DNA of 64,000 bases from contig JAFEVB010000032.1 in the NCBI GenBank assembly GCA_032629725.1, positions 186,001-250,000 of the forward strand, written 5' to 3'. Numbering within the stretch: the stretch's first letter is position 1; every line of letters starts with the position of its first letter. The stretch comes from Gremmenia infestans (Eukaryota > Ascomycota > Leotiomycetes > Helotiales > Hamatocanthoscyphaceae). This document shows, piece after piece, positions 56,903-64,000 of the stretch. Below the pieces are notes generated by a model. That model searched no databases. It was not told the origin of the DNA and saw only the letters and a list, made by a program, of their open reading frames with translations. A program made the translations under genes and the position numbers.

Positions 56903-57580
56903 TCAATGCATGTCAACTTCAGTATCTTCTTCCTTGAATTCCATCTTCATCTCAAGTTTGAGCTTAAGTGGAAACCTGTTTTCAATATCAGAGTCATCCA
57001 TAGGCTCGGTCTTGACCTTCACGCCATCATCCATATCCATATTCGTCGAGTCCTCCTCCATCTTTACATCCACCTCCTGCTTTCCCAAACCCCTGTGTTC
57101 CTTCTCCCTCTTCTTCTCCCTCTCCTCATTCATCCTAACCCTATCCCACTGATCTTCAATAAGCGGCCTGCCATGCCTGCCATCCAAATGACGCCAAGCC
57201 CCACCATACGCCTTGCCGATCCCACATGTGTGCTCTGGCCCCAGCATCCACTCGCCCTTAGCACAACCCTTCAGCCGTCCCTTCGAATCATTTCCATTCC
57301 ACCTGCTGCTCTGCTTCTCGACAAACGCATTGTTGGCCTTATAGGTGCCCCATTTCTCAAACATCCAAATATCGGCATCCTCCTCGCGGCACTCGGCCTC
57401 GGAGTACTGTTCCTTGCAGGCCGGGGGGTTGTTGCGGACTTCGACGTGGCGGTTTTCCAGATAGCGGCAGGGTTTGCCGTCTTGCTTCATACGTGTTTGC
57501 TCTACGTAAGCATCGCAGATGAGATATCGCTTTTGGGTGCAGTTGCATACGTTGTTGTGAATGGTGGCGTGGCGGCACAT
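56903..57580 (-). CDS. Hypothetical protein with Cys-rich N-terminus and acidic tail
   Basis: A single exon of 225 codons. It begins MCRHATIHNNVCNCTQKRYLI with further Cys at intervals (CDAYVEQ, PCRYLE, ACKEQYSEAEC), eight or more in the first 70 residues, which could form a small metal-binding or disulfide module. A central part is rich in Trp, Gly and Lys. The tail is strongly charged, with alternating KVKTEP, MDDSD and KMEFKEED blocks. There is no signal peptide. The family is not recognised. The neighbouring gene (58052-59210, same strand) also starts with MC and a Cys-rich N-terminus, so the two may be related, but I cannot show clear alignment beyond that layout. Confidence 0.6.
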   Translation of the reverse strand: MCRHATIHNNVCNCTQKRYLICDAYVEQTRMKQDGKPCRYLENRHVEVRNNPPACKEQYSEAECREEDADIWMFEKWGTYKANNAFVEKQSSRWNGNDSKGRLKGCAKGEWMLGPEHTCGIGKAYGGAWRHLDGRHGRPLIEDQWDRVRMNEEREKKREKEHRGLGKQEVDVKMEEDSTNMDMDDGVKVKTEPMDDSDIENRFPLKLKLEMKMEFKEEDTEVDMH

Positions 57581-58051
57581 ATTGACGCTCTTATTTTTTC
57601 TTGATTGTCAGTAGGGCTGCTCGTACTGGATTGGCACAGATAACTGACTTGTTTGGATGTATTTTCGTAGATGGTGTTGTGCTGGTTGTTGATGAGGACG
57701 CTGACTGGGTATATTGTCTTTTTATTTTTGCGAGGTTGTGTATTTAAGTACAAGTTGAGATTCACCAAGTATGCGAGAGCAGGCACTTAGGTAGAAAGCC
57801 ACTTGGCAGCAAGGGTCAATTGAATAGCTGAGATTCGAGAGGCGACTCACACATATTCCGCTCACTGTTGAGAATTTACGGGGCATAGTTCTTGATTCAT
57901 TGCTACTGCTGTTGGCTACTTGAACATGGTATGAAGTAAACCAACGACGTTCAAGAATCAAAACGCTTCAATGATTTACGTGCCCATCAAACCATGCTAG
58001 AGTTCCTCGACTTGTCTTGTGGCAGCTTCCGCATACCCCTTGTTATTCTAG
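57581..58051. other. Intergenic region between two minus-strand genes
   Basis: About 470 nt. Short frames only; AT-rich 57650-57760. It should contain the promoter of the 56903-57580 gene. Confidence 0.35.
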
Positions 58052-59210
58052 TCAGGTCCGCTTTCCTCTCATCTTCCCTTCCAGCTCGACACCACTCGTC
58101 TTGCTTCTCTTATGCTCAGAACTTGTATCGGCACTCTCTACAGCCTTTCTCTTTCGTTTCATATCCTCCCTATATGACAAAGATGTTAGACCTGCATTTG
58201 AAAACAACTGAACCAAATACTTACTTGATTTTCTTCTTCTTCTCGTTTCTCAAGACAGGCTTCATGTCTCGCCCCCGAAGCCAGTTTTGATGTTCCTCGT
58301 GCATCTCTACCAGGATTTGGGCGTAGCTTCTACGCAAAGAGTTATAAGAGCTCCTCATAATACCGTGAGGTTGAAGTCACATACCTTGAATCCCCTCCCT
58401 CTCGAAGTAATGTAGCCTGGTCCTCCCATGCATGCCTACAAACTGAAGTTAGCATAGATCTGACTTCGTGTAGTATTCATAGATTATTTACAACCTGTCA
58501 CGCCGGTTGCTACGTGATTGCTTTCTCGCCTTCTCTATTTCCTTCAGCTTTATGAGGTGTTCCTCCCACTGCTCAGGGCTCCACAACCCCCTAAGCACAA
58601 CCTGCTCCGCTGCTTCCCTATTTCAAGTTAGCAGTCGACTCACATTCAGATTGTGTTTCTACTACTTACACGCTTTTCTCGATGATCTCGTCACTCCGTC
58701 CTTCTCCTTCTTTCCCCTGAAGCAACTCTCTTTCTCTGTCAAGTGGAGGCGTTGTATCACGCGCCATATTGACTCCGCCTTCACCACTAGCAACATCGCT
58801 CTTCATCCTTCTCACCTTAACGATATCCTCAGGTCGTACATCAGGAACCTCAAGAAACCGCCGATACTCATCAGCTTCCTTCTGTACCCGCGTCTGCTCC
58901 TTCCACTCCCCGTACTCCCTCGCCATTCTGGCGTTCACTGCCATATCCACTATCTCCATCATCGACAAAATCTTTTCGCCGTCACGATGAGCAAAGAAAC
59001 AGTAGGTGCTAATTTTCTGCGTTTGTGTATATCCCTGCTGCACGTACAGCCTCCACCTTCGCAATTGACTTGTCTACGGGTGATATTGCGACAGAGATGG
59101 TAAAGTGTCTCTTTGTTAACAATATTGTTGCTGATGAAGTCGGTGCAAAGGACTACATGCGTGAAAGATGCGGCGCACTTGAGGTACGTGGTATGGATTT
59201 CGACGCACAT
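58052..59210 (-). CDS. Hypothetical protein with Cys-rich N-terminus, multi-exon
   Basis: Starts at an ATG at 59210 (MCVEIHTTYLKCAASF, then LCTDF, LCRN and NCEGGGCTC). Later exons are clear: one ending at 58670, then 58617-58495, 58435-58385, 58329-58225 and 58169-58052, all joined in frame by consensus splice sites. The first intron lies within about 59090-59010 but its exact edges are unresolved; one option is a 53-nt intron between CAA and AAA ATT AGC. The body is charged and helical (EYGEWKEQTRVQKEADEYRRFLE; EQWEEHLIKLKEIEKARKQSRS) and ends in a basic KRSKTSGV...KMRGKRT tail with nuclear-localisation-like clusters. No known domain is recognised. Note the many short exons (51-123 nt). Confidence 0.6.
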
Positions 59211-59669
59211 TGTATCTGTGACCTCGGGAATTGCGGTCTTGAGCTGCTGTCCATTCACTTCGAGCTTTGAGTGCCGAGACTGCTCAGGACTAATCACCCA
59301 TATGGTCACAGACGGCAGAAATGCGAATTATTCAGCCAAGGGAGGCATAACTATATTTGCTCCGCTTTGTTATTGCCTTTATACCTACATCTACCGATGC
59401 CAACATTCAAAGAGTCCCCTTTAGACCATGGTGACCACCCTTCATCTTCGTCGATTTACTGTTCTTCTTCTCAACAACGCCTATAATAATCTCTGGGGCT
59501 CTTCTGTTCAACTTGTCTAATAGACTTCCAACGAAGCAGGAAATGACTTGCCTGTGGTCCATAGCATTGGTGCTTCTCTCTATGCTACGTGCTTCTTCAC
59601 ATAATCGCGCCCTGAGCCTTAAGATCAGCCAGTAGTCCATACCGGTACCATAAAAGTCAAAAGTCCAGT

Positions 59670-59779
59670 AAAAGCCAAGATAACCTACCCTTATCGTTGC
59701 CCCCCTTCCCTTCTCCTTTCCCTTAAAAGCCAAGATAACCTACCCTTATCGTTGCCCCCCTTCCCTTCTCCTTTCCCTT
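59670..59779. repeat. 55-bp perfect tandem duplication
   Basis: The unit beginning AAAAGCCAAGATAACCTACC at 59670 is repeated exactly at 59725 and ends at 59779, where the next AAAAG begins a diverging sequence. Exact identity implies a recent event or strong constraint. Confidence 0.9.
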
Positions 59780-59950
59780 AAAAGTCAAACCCCTGCCTCC
59801 CTCACCGCCACCTTCTGCCAACCCACCGTATCCACCACCATATCCCCACAATGCCTCTCTCTAGTACCAGCTCCAAGACAACCAACCATCCAGAACCACC
59901 CACCTCTTTCTTCCCACGTACCTGATTCCCCTATCCACCCAATACAGCAT

Positions 59951-59985
59951 CCAATCCAGTCCAATCCAATCCAATCCAATCCAAC
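59951..59985. repeat. CCAAT pentamer repeat
   Basis: CCAAT/CCAGT units in succession, mostly perfect. CCAAT boxes bind the HAP/NF-Y complex in fungi, but this dense array with no nearby start is more likely a simple repeat. Confidence 0.75.
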
Positions 59986-60211
59986 CCAAACCCAATCCCA
60001 GCAGCCCATTCGCCAGCTTCTATTCCACAATAGTTTATTTCTCCATCCTCCCAGTCTTAATCCACATATGTACCCAACACTCAATTAAACAAGGGACTAA
60101 CACACATATCTATCCTGGGCACCCTCTCTCCATCCATCTACCAAACCCAGACATCCATTCAAACAATCCAACAACAACTAAAACCCGAACCAAGTCAACG
60201 CCAATTTACAA

Positions 60212-60248
60212 TATCAATCAATCAATCAACCAATCAACCAATCAACCA
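60212..60248. repeat. ATCA/ACCA tetranucleotide tract
   Basis: Runs of CAAT followed by CAACCAAT units, about 37 nt. Simple-sequence repeat. Confidence 0.7.
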
Positions 60249-61380
60249 AAGACGCAGAACATCTATCAAGAAAAAGTATCCTTCCCTCACCTTTTAATCC
60301 GTACCTTACCTAAGTACTATCTATGTACATCCCGGTCCAGACTACGGATTCGAGCGTGCTTTGACGATGCGGCGTGGCCTGCGTAGGGTTGAAGAGTACC
60401 TAAGAACAACTAGCTAGATAATGAGGAACGAGTTGGGGTCGTACAGTACAGTACGTACATTGTCACTATAATGCGGGATAGGTAGTTAAGTGGTAGGTTG
60501 ATGGCATGTCTCTCAAGCTACGTACGTCCCCAGGTAAAAAAAAGGTCATGAAAGCTATCAATTGGCATCATGCTTTATGCTTTAAACGCATTGCCCTTAC
60601 CAAATGAACGCGGATACATGAGCCAACTTGGCTAATGGTGGGAAGGGTTGTGACTAAGGGCATAGGACATCCTAGACTTGTTCTTGCCGGTTGGACAACA
60701 AGAGCTAGGCCATGGCTAGAGGGTCTGAATACATTCAATGGAAGCCACGTACCTACAATGTTCAAAGAAAATGGGCGAGGTAGGGGTCGCTTCAGGCATT
60801 CAACTTGGATGTTCGGATACCCAACATACGACACATCAATAGACCACGACAGCACAATTTGAAATCGAAAGCATCTCTCCATAGACTACGCCCTATTGCT
60901 ATTACACCGTACAAATGCGCATCCTATCTCACTGCCTGCCCGCCCACCAACGCAACCCAAAAGAACTGACACACCAGTAGCATGAGCACAGCCCATGATC
61001 CCGATCCCTCTTCGTAGCAGGGAGAGGAAAAAGAGACACGCAACACACACAAAGGTTTTGCAGAAAGACGCAGAGACGAGAAGAAATAGCGCAGGACAGA
61101 GAAGAATCCCCCATGCCCAAGATATATCGCGAACCAAGAGAGGATAAAGAGGTAGAATTGCCGGTCAGCGTGTGAGATAAAGGTGATGATGGGCTATGCG
61201 AGCGTTGGGGTGGTCTCCGTAGACAAGATTGCAGATGAAATGCCGTTCGAGGAACCTTGAAACCATGTCTGCAAGCACATATCCCGTTCTGGAAGCATCT
61301 TTACCACTCTAGTACTAGTGAGGCCGCAGCAATATAATTCCGATTCGCATTAAAGAAAGAGAAGGTCGATGACGGTTGCT

Positions 61381-62346
61381 TTACAGGACAATACACTTCT
61401 TCTCCTTCTTCTTCTTGGTCAAGAGAGCGGCACGTGTGGCGTGTTCGAAAACTTCACGAACACCCTCATTCGTCTTTGCCGAACATTCCAAGTACTTATA
61501 CGCGCCAATCTTCTTGCGGACCTCCTCACCCTATATGCCATCGTCAGTGAGGCTCTTGTAATACTTGGCCCGTCGGATTGATATGCTCGAGGCTGTCAAT
61601 TGCAGTAGGGAAAGATAGTCTTACCTGCTCGGGGGTCACTGGTTTCTGGCTCGTCTTGTGGAGCTCTTCGATGGTCTTCTGGTCGTAGCGGAGATCCTTC
61701 TTGCAACCAACGAGGATTATGGGAAGGCCACTGCAGAAGTGCAGAACTTCGGAGATCCACTGTTAAGCACGTGTCAGCGTTGTCTTATCTGAGAGCTGGA
61801 TGCTCAGGGTGTTGTGGGCAAGCGTACCTTCTCCTGAACGTTATCAAGAGAATCGGGGGAGTCGACAGCGAAACAAATGAGTATGACGTGCGAATCTGGG
61901 TATGATAGTGGTCTCAAACGATCATAATCTTCCTGCCCAGCCGTATCCCATAGAGCTAGCTCGACGTGCTTTCCATCAACCTCGACATCGGCAACGTAGT
62001 TTTCGAATACAGTCGGGACGTACACCTATGTGTCCGAGCTATTAGCATACTATTCCACCAGCTGTTTGCACTTGATTCCTGGTTGCAGCAAAGCTATCTT
62101 GACGAGTTGACGAGATGCCGTAGAGGCTGCGCAAAGTTGCAGAGTTCAAGAGTCTAGACTGAGAACTTACCTCTGGGAAAGTGCCCTTGGAGAACACGCT
62201 GTGTGCAGATTAGCATCATAGTTTCTCGAGGAGCGAATGGATCTGCGAAGCAGCATGAGGTGCTGATGGGTAACTTACATCAACAAACAAGTCTTACCAC
62301 AGGCACCATCGCCTACAATGACAAGCTTTCGACGGATTTCCGCCAT
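61381..62346 (-). CDS. RHO1: Rho1 small GTPase
   Basis: Exons 62346-62279, 62198-62171 (28 nt), 62025-61828, 61759-61625 and 61530-61381 give 192 residues, the standard Rho length. It begins MAEIRRKLVIVGDGACGKT (P-loop). Exon 2 plus the start of exon 3 give VFSKGTFPEVYVPTVFENY (switch I with its Thr), followed by the WDTAGQEDYDRLRPLSY switch II. GCKKDLR is the Rho form of the NKxD motif. The ending TKKKKEKKCIVL supplies a polybasic region and a CaaX box with Leu last, predicting geranylgeranylation and plasma membrane attachment. Rho1 activates beta-1,3-glucan synthase and protein kinase C in the cell wall integrity pathway and drives polar growth. RhoA-like sequence favours Rho1 over Cdc42 or Rac. 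Confidence 0.95.
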
Positions 62347-63700
62347 GTCTTCGGTCTGGGAATGGAGGTGTTTAGGAGAGCGAAAGAGTCTGGGTAGACG
62401 TTGAAGGGTTGTTGGATTCGGGAATGGGCAGGTGGTGAGTGGGAGATGGAATAATGGAAGTTCAGTTGGTTGTGTTGAGGTCCAAGTTGCAGGACAAGGC
62501 AAGAGCAGAGCAGCGGATGCTAGCGGCGGCGCGAGTGCCTTACGAGTTAGGTGACCGTAGTCGTAAGGTACGGTAGTGGTAGTGATCGGGGGACGGAGCG
62601 AGCGAGCGAAAGACTCCTTGTGGGTGTGCTTTCGAGATTATTGATAACCTTTTGGATTTACTGGGAAGTGGATAGATATGCGTGCGTACAAGGTTAGGTT
62701 TATTGATTTGTAGAATTATTGAATTATTGATTTATCGAGTTATTAACTAGGCAGTGGCTTTGTTCTTGTAAAAGAGGCCGTTACTGACGTTTCTTATACC
62801 TATTTCACAGCAGGTACATTCATGCATCAATGAAGTCCTGTCCTGCTCCCCCCAAATTGATTCTGATTCACACTCAATGATCAATCAATCAATTGCAAGC
62901 AGGTAGTCACTGCCCGGCATTCGACCCAAATTTCACGTTTCGATTCCATTCCTGATTGCAGGTCGCCGTTATTACTTCTTGCTGCTTGATTGTCTGCTTG
63001 GCTAGCAGCGCTACCCTACCCTACCCTACACCTACCCACAAAAAGGCGACGACGCCGACGATCTGCCAACTGTAACTGCTCTGCTACTGCTACCGCTACT
63101 GCTACACTACAACTACAATACGTGTACTTTATATTCAATACCGGTACAATAATAGTACGCTACAGTACGTTTTTACATACATGGCTAATGTTGTAACGAT
63201 AGATAAATATTCCTGGTGTTCCTAGAAACACAACCAATACCAAAGAGCTTTGGAGCTGGGCTGGGCCACATCATTGAGGCGCAGTTGAGGCTGGAGCGAG
63301 GAAGAAAGTTCAGGAGTCAGGACTTTTCCAGGACTCCATTTCTCGGGACCACTTACCACTTGAAGAAGTCGAGTCAATACTCGGTAATACCCATCTCAAG
63401 ACACAAACTCGCATCCAGGACATCCAATGTCAGCAGTTGTTAATTATCAGCAAATGTTTCCCAATGTTCCATAGCTCGCGTCAGAAAGCCACATTACTCA
63501 TGTCATATTCCCCTCCACTAGCTCTGCTCGTAAAAGGCACCGACCATTGTGAAGCCCCCTTTTATATCACGTGATAATATCACCACTGCCCTTTTCAAGT
63601 CTAGCGTGCCAAGTCCATATTGAGCTCTGAATCCAAAAAGTTTAACACCATACATCCATCACCCACTTCAGCCTCCAATTCCGCTCACCCTCTCTGCAAA
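62347..63700. other. Divergent promoter region between RHO1 and uL24m
   Basis: About 1.35 kb with no supported gene. Contains CTACC repeats at about 63010-63035 followed by a CTGCTAC-rich tract (63075-63110). Such simple repeats and the long distance suggest a large 5' leader or control region for RHO1. A short leader rich in C and A precedes the start at 63701. Confidence 0.4.
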
Positions 63701-64000
63701 ATGCAGAAGGTAATAAAGCGAACCGTGCTAGCGGAACGACAAGCAGCACGACGCTTAAAACGGCGCACAGAGAAGAATACGCGTGATAATAACAGGAGCG
63801 CCCGCGAGCAGAGAAACTATGTTCGTGGAGACGAGACGGACCATCTGAAGCAGGCGAGGCTGAATCGAAGAGAGGATTACGAATTGGGTCCGTTGGCTCC
63901 TAGGAGAGATGTGGGAGACTGGACCGACAAGTGGGGGACTATCAGTTCGATGAGGGCGAGAGGACAGGACCTACACCCCAGAGACAGGGAGAAGATATGG
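63701..64000 (+). CDS. MRPL40: Mitochondrial large-subunit ribosomal protein uL24m (MRPL40-type), 5' part
   Basis: The first 100 codons run off the right edge. The N-terminus MQKVIKRTVLAERQAARRLK is very basic, as in fungal uL24m proteins. The segment REDYELGPLAPRRDVGDW is a conserved stretch just before the KOW domain, which should lie beyond the window. The protein is expected in the mitochondrial 54S subunit near the exit tunnel. No intron is seen in the visible part. The name follows fungal family resemblance, not a search. Confidence 0.8.
   Translation, partial: MQKVIKRTVLAERQAARRLKRRTEKNTRDNNRSAREQRNYVRGDETDHLKQARLNRREDYELGPLAPRRDVGDWTDKWGTISSMRARGQDLHPRDREKIW

Larger units (their letters stand above)
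59211..61380. other. Gene-poor, repeat-bearing region of about 2.2 kb
   Basis: No gene-like frame is supported. It contains a 55-bp direct duplication (59670-59779), CCAAT pentamer repeats (about 59951-59985) and an ATCAATCAACCA tract (about 60212-60248). The part from 60900 to 61380 is probably the 3' UTR and flank of RHO1. The pyrimidine-rich 59700-60300 stretch resembles a long 5' leader, but no downstream plus-strand gene follows. Confidence 0.45.

Noticed and set aside
56906..57604. 232-codon hydrophobic plus-strand frame
   Set aside because: Antisense to the 56903-57580 gene. Its Leu/Ile-rich look comes from reading Lys/Glu codons backwards.
59951..59985. CCAAT array as a strong promoter element
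   Set aside because: No plus- or minus-strand gene starts within normal range, and the perfect periodicity is that of a simple repeat.
1..64000. CRISPR arrays, transposons, secondary-metabolite cluster
   Set aside because: No regularly spaced repeats with unique spacers, no transposase or reverse transcriptase motifs and no backbone synthase genes were seen. tRNA genes were looked for by eye only and none was recognised; a tRNA scan would be decisive.

Overview
The window comes from a filamentous ascomycete (Pezizomycotina). Nearly every gene carries short introns of about 45-80 nt with GTRNGT donors, CTAAC/CTGAC-like branch sites and AG acceptors. The gene set is eukaryotic: Rho1, a Ste7-type MAPKK, Spt6, AP-3 mu, ISWI, a Mit1-like remodeller, Osh3 and mitochondrial MRM1 and uL24m. 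The style of the proteins suggests a leotiomycete, but that is an inference and not proven here. The exon boundaries given were worked out by hand from reading frame, splice signals and family conservation. In almost all resolved models the exon lengths sum to a whole number of codons.

Layout. 0-5.5 kb: the start of an unknown gene running off the left edge, a ferric reductase and the mitochondrial rRNA methyltransferase MRM1, all on the minus strand. 6.3-12.9 kb: a large Mit1-like PHD/chromodomain SNF2 ATPase on the plus strand. 12.9-17.6 kb: a gene-poor stretch with a hexamer satellite. 17.6-19.1 kb: a CCCH zinc-finger protein. 19.8-21.2 kb: a dihydroorotase gene broken by several frame lesions. 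21.7-25.4 kb: an ISWI ATPase. 25.9-32 kb: a HAPSTR1-like protein, a HAD phosphatase with an odd 3' splice site, and a Ste7-type MAPKK. 32.6-41 kb: Spt6 and an Osh3-type lipid-transfer protein. 41.5-43 kb: a secreted oxalate decarboxylase. 44.5-49.5 kb: a possible small Pro-rich protein, a WW protein with internal repeats, AP-3 mu and a DMAC1-like membrane protein. 50.4-59.2 kb: Nop15-like RRM protein, an unnamed protein with a GAC/H/CTC motif, a ketopantoate reductase and two adjacent proteins with MC-starting, Cys-rich N-termini. 59.2-61.4 kb: gene-poor and repeat-rich. 61.4-64 kb: RHO1 and the start of the mitochondrial ribosomal protein uL24m.

The genes are mostly unrelated housekeeping functions without operon logic: chromatin and transcription (Mit1-like, ISWI, Spt6), signalling (Ste7, Rho1), membrane traffic and lipid transfer (AP-3 mu, Osh3), mitochondria (MRM1, DMAC1-like, uL24m) and ribosome assembly (Nop15). 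No biosynthetic cluster, transposon, CRISPR array or phage-like system was found.

The most notable signal is the dihydroorotase locus. Its active-site motifs are all still recognisable, but they are spread over different frames by two 14-bp insertions and at least three smaller lesions. Two other genes show smaller anomalies: a missing AG acceptor in the HAD phosphatase and a frame change near the C-terminus of the Mit1-like gene. Either these reflect local sequence error or there is real gene decay. The 14-bp lesions are hard to explain as sequencing error.
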